Source of the DNA: an uncultured Muribaculaceae bacterium
GTDB lineage: Bacteria > Bacteroidota > Bacteroidia > Bacteroidales > Muribaculaceae
Direction: 5' to 3'
Assembly (NCBI GenBank): GCA_944320595.1
Contig: CALUIB010000010.1
Location: forward strand, 1 to 64,000
DNA: 64,000 nt
Part shown: positions 19,123 to 28,330 of the stretch, in pieces
Numbering within the stretch: position 1 is the stretch's first letter
Layout: every line of letters begins with the position of its first letter
The notes under the pieces: generated by a model
What the model was told of the DNA's origin: nothing
The model's database searches: none
What the model saw: only the letters and a program-made list of their open reading frames with translations
Translations under genes and position numbers: made by a program

Positions 19123-19907
19123 AACTGGTCTATTGCATTTTCTACTGATCCAGCAACTGCACCAGAAAGGCATACAGCGGCCCATGCTTTCCAACCTACA
19201 GGTCCACAACCTAATAAATAACTTACTCCACCACCAACAGCAGCTGCAGCACAACCATTGAAATCAGCTTTGCCTAACGCTTTCCATTGAAATTTTACAG
19301 CCATTTCAGATAGTTGATTCTCGTCTTGAGTATTGATCCATTGTACATAATTTTCTTGCCAATAGTAGAGGGTGTTTTCGGCTACAGAAATGGCAGAAAG
19401 CATTACATCTAAATCTTCTCCCTGTAATTCTGAATACGCTTTGTCTTTAACAGCTGCAATCCTTTTTTGCAGCGATTCCATATCTGAATCATCGTCGGTC
19501 AATATCAAATCTAATTCTCCATATAATTCTTTTTGTTTTGGAGATAGCTGGTTGAACATTTCTTCCAACAATGACTCGTTTAATGCCAGTTGGTTGTCGA
19601 TGCTTTTCTCAACCAAAGGCATGTATTCCTTTGTTAAGTCATATTCATTTCTCACATATTCTACTGTTGTGCGCTTGATGACAGTGTCTATTTCAGCTTG
19701 TGAAATAGCGAGTTCCCCACTTCTTATTTTAGGAATGGCTTGCAGGGCTTTGTAGATCAAGTCCAAGCATTCATTGTGCTGAACGCCGATTTCTTGTTTA
19801 ACTTCATTTGGAGCAATGCCGGAATTCTGTTCTTGGTTGTTACAAGAGGGCAAGCTTATAACAAGTGCTGTTAAAATAGCTGCCCAAAATAAAAACAAAG
19901 TTTTCAT
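19116..19907 (-). CDS. Lipoprotein with bacteriocin-like Gly/Ala-rich C-terminus
   Basis: A 263-aa secreted lipoprotein. The signal peptide ends at Cys22 (ISLPSC). Residues about 30-210 are helical and acidic. The last 49 residues change character: Gly/Ala-rich, Trp-containing and hydrophobic, with three cysteines (219, 234, 246) and GxxxG spacing (AAAAVGGGVSYLLGCG), resembling the membrane-inserting part of two-peptide or circular bacteriocins. A 61-aa membrane protein overlaps its stop. I do not recognise a named family. An alternative is a structural lipoprotein whose C-terminal helix inserts in the outer membrane. Confidence 0.65.
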   Translation of the reverse strand: MKTLFLFWAAILTALVISLPSCNNQEQNSGIAPNEVKQEIGVQHNECLDLIYKALQAIPKIRSGELAISQAEIDTVIKRTTVEYVRNEYDLTKEYMPLVEKSIDNQLALNESLLEEMFNQLSPKQKELYGELDLILTDDDSDMESLQKRIAAVKDKAYSELQGEDLDVMLSAISVAENTLYYWQENYVQWINTQDENQLSEMAVKFQWKALGKADFNGCAAAAVGGGVSYLLGCGPVGWKAWAAVCLSGAVAGSVENAIDQLW

Positions 19908-20560
19908 AAGTTTTTTGTTGATTTATAATGGTTAATAATTGGTTTTGTTGTAAATTTATTACAAATATTGCTATATGCAAACAAAATCGTAATTTATTAA
20001 ATATTATTAACGATTTCCTGCTTCATAAGACACTAATGTTTCATACATATATTGATTAGCAGGCGTTTAGGGTAGAAATGATGAAATTTTTGTGTTGTAA
20101 TGTTAGAATTCGGTAGAAGATGAGCAAATGGGGAATATTAGGTTCATACAGATTGTTTGTTCTTACAATTCCTAACAAGGAGATCGATATGTAAAAACAT
20201 TAATAAATATCTGCGAAAAGCCAAGATATAAAATATCCTATAAGGTTGCATAGTGTGTAGTCTCATTAACCGTCTAATTGCCATAAAATATGTGCGGTTG
20301 AACGATTAAAGAAAGAGTGCAGAAAAAGTGGCTTTATCGCCTCGTTTTTGCTATATAACTGTTTATGTACATACTTATTTGTAGGAAATTACATTGCAAT
20401 TCTGGTAGCAATATGGGAAATTTGTTTGGAAATTACGGACATTCATTTAATATTAACAGCAACTATTTTGTAAGTTGAGTTTTTTTGATTAATTTTAGTA
20501 TATAGTGAAAGAATGCATTTTTATTCTATGTATGTTTTATCCCGAATTAATTGTTAGATA
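19908..20560. other. AT-rich gene-free stretch
   Basis: About 650 bp between the bacteriocin-like gene and the alanine dehydrogenase terminator. It contains no open frame above about 40 codons that reads protein-like, no tRNA, and no clear repeat. It is much more AT-rich than the flanking genes. The first 60 bp should hold the promoter of the lipoprotein gene, but no good TAnnTTTG box was found. Confidence 0.5.
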
Positions 20561-20596
20561 CAAAAAGGCAGTGTTAAAATTGAAACTGCCTTTTTG
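20561..20596 (-). terminator. Terminator after alanine dehydrogenase
   Basis: Stem CAAAAAGGCAGT (20561-20572) pairs with AACTGCCTTTTTG (20584-20596); A/T runs on both sides allow bidirectional action. It lies about 50 bp past the ald stop. Confidence 0.8.
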
Positions 20597-20644
20597 TGAT
20601 TTTAAATTGGAATTTTATTTTTAGTGGTTGCAGATGCCATGTCG

Positions 20645-21751
20645 TTACAGGGTTAAGGGGGTGTAAGGCATTTGCCACACGTCGGCCACTGCCTTGTAGG
20701 TGATTTCCCCGTTCACGATGTTGAGGCCGAGTGCAAGTGCCGGGTCTTCGCGGCACGCTTGCTGCCAGCCTTTGTCGGCAAGTGCTATGGCGTAGGGCAT
20801 GGTGGCGTTGGTTAGTGCGAGTGTCGAGGTGTAAGGCACGGCTCCGGGGATATTGGCCACGGCATAATGCACTATGCCATCGACGGAGTAAACCGGTTCG
20901 GAATGGGAAGTGGGGTGCGAAGTCTCGAAACATCCGCCCTGGTCGATAGCCACGTCAACGAGTACGGTGCCCGGTTGCATCAGCCTCAGCATATCGCGTG
21001 TTATTAGATGCGGAGCCTTGTCGCCCGGAATGAGTACCGACCCGACAACGAGGTCAACCGTAGGCAATTCTTTTTCGATGTTGTGGCGCGACGAGTACAG
21101 AGTTTTCACATTGCGAGGCATCGTTTCGTCGAGTTGCCGTAGCCGCCGCAGGTTGATGTCGGTGATAGTAACGTCGGCACCTAATCCGGCAGCCATGAGT
21201 GCGGCGTTAGTACCCACTGTGCCTGCGCCCAGTATAAGCACCTTGGCTGGTTTCACTCCCGGAACGCCGCCAAGCAAGATTCCCTTGCCCGATTGCGGCT
21301 TTTCGAGGAAACGCGCACCTTCCTGTATCGACATACGTCCCGCAACTTCGCTCATGGGGATAAGCAATGGCAATGAATGGTCGGGGAGTTCCACCGTCTC
21401 GTAAGCAAGGCACACGGCTCGTGATGCAACCATGGCCTCGGTAAGGCGGCGGTCGGAAGCAAAGTGGAAGTAGGTGAAGATGAGCTGAGCCTCCTTTATC
21501 AGCGGATATTCAGGCTCGATGGGTTCTTTCACTTTCACTATCATGTCGGCTGCGGCATATACGTCGGCAATGTCGGGTAGTATGTTGGCTCCCACTGCCT
21601 GATATTCGCTGTCGGGAAATCCCGAGCCTTCGCCGGCGGTGTGTTGTACATATACGGTGTGTCCGTGCCTGATGAGTTCGGAAACTCCTGCCGGGGTCAT
21701 ACCCACGCGGTTCTCATTGTTCTTGATTTCTTTTGGAATGCCTACAATCAT
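20645..21751 (-). CDS. ald: Alanine dehydrogenase
   Basis: A 368-aa NAD-dependent enzyme interconverting alanine and pyruvate plus ammonia. The N-terminus MIVGIPKEIKNNENRVGMTP, the substrate lysine in VKVKEP, the catalytic His region FTYFHFASD and the NAD Rossmann motif LGAGTVGTNAA are all present, as are the family blocks VDVAIDQGGCFETSHPTSH and VANIPGAVPYTS. Monocistronic. Confidence 0.95.
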   Translation of the reverse strand: MIVGIPKEIKNNENRVGMTPAGVSELIRHGHTVYVQHTAGEGSGFPDSEYQAVGANILPDIADVYAAADMIVKVKEPIEPEYPLIKEAQLIFTYFHFASDRRLTEAMVASRAVCLAYETVELPDHSLPLLIPMSEVAGRMSIQEGARFLEKPQSGKGILLGGVPGVKPAKVLILGAGTVGTNAALMAAGLGADVTITDINLRRLRQLDETMPRNVKTLYSSRHNIEKELPTVDLVVGSVLIPGDKAPHLITRDMLRLMQPGTVLVDVAIDQGGCFETSHPTSHSEPVYSVDGIVHYAVANIPGAVPYTSTLALTNATMPYAIALADKGWQQACREDPALALGLNIVNGEITYKAVADVWQMPYTPLTL

Positions 21752-21934
21752 AGTCTTATTGAGATTTTAAGTTTGTGTATTGTGTTGCTAATTTAAAAAA
21801 AAATAAATGATTTGGCACTATGTGGCGGTAGCTTTTTTTGCACGAGAAAAAATGTAAAATAAATGGTCGCTATTGCTTGTCATGTTGAATTATTTTTAGT
21901 AAATTTGGCTAAGGATTAAAATGCTAATAAAGCC

Positions 21935-22567
21935 ATGGGTGAACAAGAGAAATATGTGATAACCATTGGCCGCCAATATGGCAGCGGTGGCAGGGAGATA
22001 GGGCGCATGGTAGCCGATACGCTGGGTATAAAATACTATGACAAGGAATTGCTCACCGAGGCTGCCAAGTCGTCGGGAGTGAGCCGTGAAATGTTTGAGG
22101 CGGTGGATGAACGCACACCGTCGTTTTTCTCGAATTTGTGGTCGTTCAATATGGGGTTTAATACCGGTGCTTACTTGCTGGGCAACACGCCGCTTTCGGA
22201 CGACAGTATATATGCGGCGCAGTGTGCCGTGATGCGAGAGCTTGCCGAGAAATCGTCGTGCGTCATAGTGGGGCGCAGTGCCGATTATGTGCTGCGCAAC
22301 AATCCGCGACTTGTGAGTGTGTTTATACACGCTTCGCTTGAGGCACGTGTGGCACGCATAATGGGGCGTGGAGATTGCGACACCGAAGACGCAGCCCGCT
22401 CGCTTGCGGCCAAGAAAGACAAATTGCGCTCAAGCTATTATAATTTCTATACCGACAAGACGTGGGGCGATGCTGCCTCTTACGACTTGTCGATTGACTC
22501 GTCGAAACTGAGCAGTGCCGAAGTGTGCAAGGTGATTGTGGACTACGTGGGCTTGCGGCTCAAGTAG
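21935..22567 (+). CDS. Cytidylate-kinase-like family protein
   Basis: A 210-aa P-loop kinase-like protein. ITIGRQYGSGGREIGRMVAD is the nucleotide-binding loop; YDKELLTEAAK and the LID-like segment with RSADYVLR follow. The family resembles CMP kinase but lacks the CMP-specific domain. A true cmk is usually elsewhere in Bacteroidales genomes, so substrate is uncertain. It is divergent from ald. Confidence 0.85.
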   Translation: MGEQEKYVITIGRQYGSGGREIGRMVADTLGIKYYDKELLTEAAKSSGVSREMFEAVDERTPSFFSNLWSFNMGFNTGAYLLGNTPLSDDSIYAAQCAVMRELAEKSSCVIVGRSADYVLRNNPRLVSVFIHASLEARVARIMGRGDCDTEDAARSLAAKKDKLRSSYYNFYTDKTWGDAASYDLSIDSSKLSSAEVCKVIVDYVGLRLK

Positions 22568-22592
22568 AAGTAGTGCGATATAAAAGAAAGGA

Positions 22593-22646
22593 GTGGATTA
22601 TTGATGAAGTGCAGAATTTGCAGCTCCGCAATAATCCACATTTTTT
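22593..22646. terminator. Bidirectional terminator between convergent genes
   Basis: A 10-bp perfect outer stem (22593-22602 with 22630-22639) encloses a GCAGAATTTGC sub-hairpin and is followed by TTTTTT on the plus strand. It separates the kinase-like gene from the convergent phosphatase gene. Confidence 0.75.
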
Positions 22647-22665
22647 ATGATACTTGTTTGTGCCG

Positions 22666-23886
22666 TCAGATGGCGAGAATGAAATTAAGCAAGTAGTCAC
22701 GGACTTCGTTCCAAGGAAGGTATATCCCTGGATTGCCGGGGATTAGTGGAACGGGTTGCTCATTGAGGTCGGTACGGACGTATATGTTGCCGCTGCTGGT
22801 TTTGAAAAATATGAATTGCAAGTTTGCCGCCATCGGTACTATGGCGTAGTCTTGCCAATTGAGTCTTACTTGGTCGAAATAGTGGGTGAGGTAATACCCA
22901 CCCTTTATTTGCAGCAGCGACAGTAGCGGCATCAAAGTTTCGGCATGGGCAAAACGCAAATTGGCTGCTACAGGCCGGCGGCCTTCAACCACGCGGTCGG
23001 CGGCCTCGACAATGTCTTCTACCAATGGTATTGCCAGTTCGGCAGGAACGGTCGATATGGTTGTTGCACTATATAGTAAGTAATGGTGCAAGTTGTCGAT
23101 AGACCATAGGAGTTCATATTCTTCGTCGGTGCAGTATGGTGAGTGGTCAATGTCAAGCCCCATTGCTGTCATTCCCGAAAGGAAGGAATATACGCTCAGT
23201 GATAGTTCTCGCAATGCGTCATCGGAAGCCTCGAACTGTTTTCCGACGAGCCGCCTGGCGACTGATAACGGACACACGGTTTCGTAGTATTTGTCGTATT
23301 CCGCCTTCCAATCTTGGCTACTGCGGAATGACAGGTATTTTTCATTTACATCGTATGGCCGCAGCAGTGGCGAGTATCGGTCACCTTCGGATGTGGAGAT
23401 TTCAATTTTGCTCGCCAATTGTGCCAACCGGTGTGTAAATGCATACATACTCATTACCGAGCGTGGCGACCGTGAAGCTATGGCCTCGACTATGCCCGAG
23501 TCGAGGACTTCGGGGTATTTTGTATAAAGCCGTTCGGCGATGCCGCGTTGCTCGCTTATGCCTAAGGAGTCGAGGTCGCCCCATCTGCCGTCGCAATATT
23601 CCATGGTGGCATTTATCACATCAAGCAGCTGTCTGCCTGTCGGGGTGATGGTGCCAGTGGTATCGGCAAAGTCAAGGTAGAACTTGATGTATTTTGCCGT
23701 GGAGGCCGATGACGGGAACCTGGAGCCGTGCCGCCCGATGTGGCTTATGTAGAATGGTACTAACGAGTCGGGTTGTACGGTTATGGCTTGTGGAACAGGG
23801 TATGGAGTGTGGCTACCATCGAAATCGGCTGCACGTAATGGCAGGATAGAAAAAATGAAGGCTATTGATAATAATAACTTGCGCAT
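22666..23886 (-). CDS. Histidine-type phosphatase (MINPP/phytase-like), exported
   Basis: A 406-aa branch-2 histidine phosphatase. A cleavable signal peptide (about 1-19, ending LRAADF) precedes the catalytic RHGSRFP motif; the proton-donor motif HAE is in RFAHAETLMPLL. Bacteroides relatives are secreted or outer-membrane inositol-polyphosphate phosphatases (MINPP) degrading phytate, so release of phosphate from plant inositol phosphates in the gut is the likely role. Specificity is inferred from family. Confidence 0.85.
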   Translation of the reverse strand: MRKLLLSIAFIFSILPLRAADFDGSHTPYPVPQAITVQPDSLVPFYISHIGRHGSRFPSSASTAKYIKFYLDFADTTGTITPTGRQLLDVINATMEYCDGRWGDLDSLGISEQRGIAERLYTKYPEVLDSGIVEAIASRSPRSVMSMYAFTHRLAQLASKIEISTSEGDRYSPLLRPYDVNEKYLSFRSSQDWKAEYDKYYETVCPLSVARRLVGKQFEASDDALRELSLSVYSFLSGMTAMGLDIDHSPYCTDEEYELLWSIDNLHHYLLYSATTISTVPAELAIPLVEDIVEAADRVVEGRRPVAANLRFAHAETLMPLLSLLQIKGGYYLTHYFDQVRLNWQDYAIVPMAANLQFIFFKTSSGNIYVRTDLNEQPVPLIPGNPGIYLPWNEVRDYLLNFILAI

Positions 23887-23927
23887 ATTCGTTAGATTTT
23901 AATACAAATGTATCAACAAAATGTAAA

Positions 23928-24203
23928 ATGTCAAACGATTTTGAGACAATTAACCAACTAATAAGGAACGGCAACGTGGCAGAGGCAATAAGCAGGCTGT
24001 CGCAGTATGTTGCAACCGATGGTTCGTGTGCAGAAGCTTTCTTCCTGCTCGGAAAAGCGTATCATAAGACCGGAGATTGGAGGCAAGCCATATATAATTT
24101 CAATATGTCGGCCGAATTAAATCCCGATGGGCCTGCGCAGGAGGCATTGAAACAGCTGCAAGACATTCTTAATTTTTATAATACCGACCTGTATAACCCT
24201 TGA
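23928..24203 (+). CDS. Small TPR protein
   Basis: A 91-aa protein carrying roughly two tetratricopeptide repeats (AEAFFLLGKAYHKTGDWRQAI and the flanking helices). ATG 23928 (MSNDFETINQ) is preferred over an upstream in-frame ATG at 23865 that lies inside the divergent phosphatase gene. Likely a protein-interaction adaptor; partner unknown. It is 97 bp upstream of nrnA. Confidence 0.75.
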   Translation: MSNDFETINQLIRNGNVAEAISRLSQYVATDGSCAEAFFLLGKAYHKTGDWRQAIYNFNMSAELNPDGPAQEALKQLQDILNFYNTDLYNP

Positions 24204-24300
24204 TATATGTCGATTTAAGATATAAAAAGGTTCTTGCAGGTGTTGCCAGTTTTTACAATTACACATTTTATTGTACTTTTGTCTCGATAAATAAAATGAG

Positions 24301-25344
24301 ATGATAGACCGAATACTTTCCAACGAAGAAATCATACAGCTGAAAAATTATTTGGAGCGGTACAACAATATTGTATTGACTTGTCATTTGTCGCCCGATG
24401 GCGATGCCGTGGGGTCAACGCTCGGTATGAAACACCTGCTTGAGACAATGGGCAAGACGGTGCATATTATCGCGCCCGATATGGTGCCGCGTTCGTTGCT
24501 CTTTTTGCCTGGAGCGAAGGATATAATTGCTTATTCAAAATATGCCGAACTCGGCAACAGGTTGATTGGAAATTCACAATTGATAATATGCCTTGATTTC
24601 AATACGCCTAAGCGTCTGGATAACCTTGCCCCAGCCATAACCGAGTCGAAAGCAAAAAAGATATTGATTGACCACCATATAGGTGCCGAGCAATTTTGCG
24701 ACTTGAGCATATCTTACGACAAGATGTCATCGACGTGCGAACTTGTGTTCCGTGCCATATTGGGCATGAATATGTACCAGCAGGTCAATAGGAAGTGTGC
24801 AGAGTGCCTGTATGCCGGCATGATGACCGACACTGGCAATTTCACGTATAATTCCAACGACCCCGACATATACAATATCATAGCCATGTTGATGAAAAAG
24901 GGAATAAACAAGGACAGGATATACTCGTTAGCCATTAATACGAGTTCGGCCGACCGCTTGCGCCTCATAGGCTATTCGCTCGACAGCAAGATGGAGGTGT
25001 TCGAGGACTGTGGAGCTGCCTTGATTATATTGACCAAGGAGGAACTTGCGCGATATAATTACAAGAAAGGGGATACCGAGAGCCTTGTGAATATGCCATT
25101 GCAAATCCCTGAGGTGTATTGGTCGGTGTTTATGCGCGAAGATGACGAGTATGTGAAAATATCGATACGCTCACAGGGCGATTTTGCAGTCAACACCATT
25201 TGTGAAAAGCATTTCAATGGCGGTGGGCATAAAAATGCAGCCGGAGGAGAATTTTATAGCACGGTAGATGAGGCAAGAGCGGAGTTCTATAAGATAATGG
25301 AAGAAATGAAACCCACCGATGGTGAGGAGAATGATAATAAATAA
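24301..25344 (+). CDS. DHH-family phosphoesterase (NrnA-like nano-RNase/pAp phosphatase)
   Basis: A 347-aa enzyme with the DHH domain signatures LSPDGDAVGST, IICLDFN and the eponymous DHH in LIDHHIGAEQF, followed by a DHHA1 domain with GGGHKNAAGG. This is the NrnA layout: hydrolysis of short oligoribonucleotides and of 3'-phosphoadenosine 5'-phosphate. It heads a run with the DUF4827 lipoprotein and glmM (gaps 28 and 24 bp). Confidence 0.9.
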   Translation: MIDRILSNEEIIQLKNYLERYNNIVLTCHLSPDGDAVGSTLGMKHLLETMGKTVHIIAPDMVPRSLLFLPGAKDIIAYSKYAELGNRLIGNSQLIICLDFNTPKRLDNLAPAITESKAKKILIDHHIGAEQFCDLSISYDKMSSTCELVFRAILGMNMYQQVNRKCAECLYAGMMTDTGNFTYNSNDPDIYNIIAMLMKKGINKDRIYSLAINTSSADRLRLIGYSLDSKMEVFEDCGAALIILTKEELARYNYKKGDTESLVNMPLQIPEVYWSVFMREDDEYVKISIRSQGDFAVNTICEKHFNGGGHKNAAGGEFYSTVDEARAEFYKIMEEMKPTDGEENDNK

Positions 25345-25372
25345 TACATACACATACAATTCAACGGATACG

Positions 25373-25966
25373 ATGAAAAAGAATAAAATACAGCTGTTTG
25401 CGGTGTTATTGCTTGTTGCGCTTGGCATAGGTGCAGTGTCATGTAAAGATACTGAAAGTTATGCCGAAAAACTCGACAAGGAGCGCAAGGCATCGAATGC
25501 GTTCCTGTCGGGGTATAACGTGGAGATGGGCATTCCGGCCGATACCGTGTTTGTTACGGTTGCCGATGTGGGCGAGGCAAATGCTCCATTTTACCGCATA
25601 GAACCCGAGGGGAATGTGTATATGCAAGTGGTGAAAGCCGGAGACAGGGACTCAATGGCACACACTGGCGATAAAATTTACTTCCGCTACTCGCGTTATA
25701 GCTTGCTCGACTGGTATGAGTATGGCTACTCGATTGAAGAAAGCAACTCGGTTGACATGGAATATTCTTCAAGGCATTTCTATTATAATGATTTTTCCAA
25801 GTCAGCAAGCGTGACTTGCGGCATGGGCCTGCAGTTGCCTTTGCAGTACGTTGGCATTAACAGCGAGGTCAACCTTGTAATAAAGTCGCAATATGGCATT
25901 GATACGGAAATGACGAATGTGGCACCATTCAGATGGAATGTGAGGTATTTCAAAAGCGCATTATAA
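25373..25966 (+). CDS. DUF4827 lipoprotein
   Basis: A 197-aa protein with a lipoprotein signal ending at Cys25 (GIGAVSC). The rest, with GDKIYFRYSRYSLLDWYEYG, fits DUF4827, a Bacteroidetes family with a fold related to FKBP-type prolyl isomerases, so a periplasmic chaperone role is possible but unproven. ATG 25373 (MKKNKIQLF) begins the signal peptide; an upstream frame from 25319 overlaps nrnA. Confidence 0.85.
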   Translation: MKKNKIQLFAVLLLVALGIGAVSCKDTESYAEKLDKERKASNAFLSGYNVEMGIPADTVFVTVADVGEANAPFYRIEPEGNVYMQVVKAGDRDSMAHTGDKIYFRYSRYSLLDWYEYGYSIEESNSVDMEYSSRHFYYNDFSKSASVTCGMGLQLPLQYVGINSEVNLVIKSQYGIDTEMTNVAPFRWNVRYFKSAL

Positions 25967-25990
25967 CACAAAAAAATAAGTTTGAATAAA

Positions 25991-27379
25991 ATGTCGTTAA
26001 TCAAATCTATTTCAGGTATTAGGGGAACGATAGGTGGCAAGGTTGGCGATGGGCTTACTCCACTCGACATCGTTAAATTCACATCGGCATACGCCACGTT
26101 TATTCGCCGCACAACAACAAAGGCAAGCAATACCATTGTAGTGGGGCGGGATGCGCGAATTTCGGGCAAGATGGTGAATGACATAGTTGTCAGCACACTT
26201 ACAGGCATGGGCTTTGATGTGGTGAACATAGGTATGGCAACAACACCTACGACCGAGATTGCCGTGACAGGCGAGAATGCTTGCGGCGGCATTATAATAA
26301 CAGCATCGCACAACCCCAAGCAATGGAATGCGTTGAAACTGCTCAATGAAAACGGGGAGTTCCTTAATGACGCACAAGGGAAGGAAGTGCTGAAGATAGC
26401 TGAGGAAGAAGATTTCGCGTATGCCGAAGTTGACAACCTTGGCAAGGAATACATGAATGAGACTTATATGCGTCGCCACATCGACAGTGTGCTGGCTCTT
26501 GACTTGGTTGACGTGGATGCTATAAAAAAGGCTAATTTCACTGTTGCGGTGGATGCCGTAAATTCTATTGGCGGTGTGGTAATTCCCGAACTGCTGAAAC
26601 GGCTTGGCGTGGACAATGTAATAAAGTTGTATTGTGATCCTACTGGTAACTTCGGACATACGCCTGAACCTATACCGCAAAATCTTACGGCCATTGCCAA
26701 CCTCATGAAGGAGGGCAAGGCCGACGTAGGGTTTGTGGTTGACCCCGATGTTGACCGCCTTGCCATAATCATGGAAAATGGTGAATTCTTCGTCGAGGAA
26801 TACACGTTGGTGTCGATTGCCGATTATGTGCTTTCGCACACGCCGGGTGCAACGGTGTCGAACTTGTCGTCGTCGCGTGCATTGAAAGATGTGACCGAGG
26901 TTCATGGCTGCCAATACACGGCAGCTGCCGTGGGTGAAGTGAATGTGGTCACCGAGATGAAACGCACAGGTGCCGTGATTGGCGGTGAAGGCAATGGCGG
27001 AGTGATATATCCTGCACTGCATTACGGGCGTGATGCGCTTGTGGGTGTGGCATTGTTCCTGACGCTGCTTGCCAAGTCGGGCAAAACGGTAAGCGAGCTT
27101 AAAAAAGGGTATCCGCAATACAGCATAGCGAAGAACAAGATAGAGCTTACTCCTGAAATAGACGTGGATGCCATACTTGAGGCGATGAAAAAGAAATATG
27201 CCAATGAAAAGGTGACTGATATTGATGGCGTGAAGATAGACTTTGCCGACAGTTGGGTTCACTTGCGCAAGAGCAACACAGAACCAATCATACGCATATA
27301 TTCCGAGGCTGCGACGATGGAAAAGGCCGAAAAACTCGGCAATGACATCAAGCAGATAATAGAGAACATGGCGAAATAA
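25991..27379 (+). CDS. glmM: Phosphoglucosamine mutase-type phosphohexomutase
   Basis: A 462-aa alpha-D-phosphohexomutase. The phosphoserine loop TASHNPKQWNALK is near residue 106, the Mg2+ loop DPDVDRLA near 250, the sugar-binding GGEGNGG and the C-terminal phosphate-binding RKSNTEPIIRIYSEA are intact. In Bacteroidales this protein converts glucosamine 6-phosphate to glucosamine 1-phosphate for cell wall and LPS; phosphomannomutase activity is also possible. ATG 25991 is preferred over TTG 25982. A terminator follows at 27405. Confidence 0.9.
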   Translation: MSLIKSISGIRGTIGGKVGDGLTPLDIVKFTSAYATFIRRTTTKASNTIVVGRDARISGKMVNDIVVSTLTGMGFDVVNIGMATTPTTEIAVTGENACGGIIITASHNPKQWNALKLLNENGEFLNDAQGKEVLKIAEEEDFAYAEVDNLGKEYMNETYMRRHIDSVLALDLVDVDAIKKANFTVAVDAVNSIGGVVIPELLKRLGVDNVIKLYCDPTGNFGHTPEPIPQNLTAIANLMKEGKADVGFVVDPDVDRLAIIMENGEFFVEEYTLVSIADYVLSHTPGATVSNLSSSRALKDVTEVHGCQYTAAAVGEVNVVTEMKRTGAVIGGEGNGGVIYPALHYGRDALVGVALFLTLLAKSGKTVSELKKGYPQYSIAKNKIELTPEIDVDAILEAMKKKYANEKVTDIDGVKIDFADSWVHLRKSNTEPIIRIYSEAATMEKAEKLGNDIKQIIENMAK

Positions 27380-27404
27380 GCAAGCTATGGTTGATAGACT
27401 TTGA

Positions 27405-27446
27405 TTTGCAGGGTTTTACCGGCCACACCGGTAAAGCCCTGCAAAG
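27405..27446 (+). terminator. Terminator after glmM
   Basis: A long stem (27405-27422 with 27428-27446, short loop) with GGGTTTTACCGG/CCGGTAAAGCCC at its core is followed by TTTATTTTG on the plus strand. Confidence 0.8.
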
Positions 27447-27503
27447 TTTATTTTGCTTATTGGCCGAATTATCTTAATTTTGTGTATATAAGAAATTGAA
27501 ATT

Positions 27504-28328
27504 ATGGCAACACGAGAATGGACTACCATCAAGGAATACAGTGATATTTTGTTTGAGCAATACAAGGGTATTGCAAAGATTACGATAAACCGCCCACGGG
27601 TATATAATGCTTTTAGACCGCTGACCAACAGCGAAATGCTTGATGCAATGTCGATTTGCCGTGAGCGGCAGGACATTGGGGTGGTTATACTTACCGGGGC
27701 AGGCGACAAGGCATTCTGTTCGGGCGGTGACCAAAATTATAAGACACGTGGCGGCTACAATGATGATTGTGGTGTTCCACGGCTGAATGTGCTTGACTTG
27801 CATAAGGCTATACGTTCCATTCCAAAGCCCGTGATTGCAATGGTTAACGGATATGCAATAGGCGGTGGAAATGTGCTTAATGTGGTATGCGATTTGTCGA
27901 TTGCATCGGAGAATGCACGCTTTGGACAGACCGGGCCTAAAGTTGGCAGTTTTGACGGTGGCTTTGGCTCATCGTATTTGGCTCGGTGCGTGGGGCAGAA
28001 AAAGGCTCGCGAGATATGGTATTTGTGCCGTCAGTACACTGCGGCCGAGGCCGAGGAGATGGGGCTTGTAAATAAGGTGGTGCCGCTTGAACGACTTGAA
28101 GACGAGACTGTGGAATGGTGCGAAACCATATTGAAACGCAGCCCGATGGCAATAAGAATGATAAAACGCTGCCTTAATGCCGAGCTTGACGGTGAACGAG
28201 GCTTGATGGAACTGGCCGGCGATGCGACGTTGATGTATTACCTGATGGACGAGGCACAGGAAGGTAAAAATGCGTTCCTTGAGAAACGCGATCCCGATTT
28301 TGAACAATTTCCTAAATTCCCCGGTTGA
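27504..28328 (+). CDS. menB: 1,4-dihydroxy-2-naphthoyl-CoA synthase MenB
   Basis: A 274-aa crotonase-fold enzyme cyclizing o-succinylbenzoyl-CoA in menaquinone synthesis. The oxyanion hole and active loop ([16 protein letters not shown]), [16 protein letters not shown] and [18 protein letters not shown] are MenB-specific. It ends one codon before menC, forming menB-menC-menE. Confidence 0.96.
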   Translation: MATREWTTIKEYSDILFEQYKGIAKITINRPRVYNAFRPLTNSEMLDAMSICRERQDIGVVILTGAGDKAFCSGGDQNYKTRGGYNDDCGVPRLNVLDLHKAIRSIPKPVIAMVNGYAIGGGNVLNVVCDLSIASENARFGQTGPKVGSFDGGFGSSYLARCVGQKKAREIWYLCRQYTAAEAEEMGLVNKVVPLERLEDETVEWCETILKRSPMAIRMIKRCLNAELDGERGLMELAGDATLMYYLMDEAQEGKNAFLEKRDPDFEQFPKFPG

Positions 28329-28330
28329 CG

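Noticed and set aside
26012-27262. Open frame of 416 codons on the minus strand opposite glmM
   Set aside because: It lies entirely antisense to a gene with all phosphohexomutase motifs, and its own composition (His/Cys/Ile-rich, no domain) is that of a mirror frame caused by codon bias.
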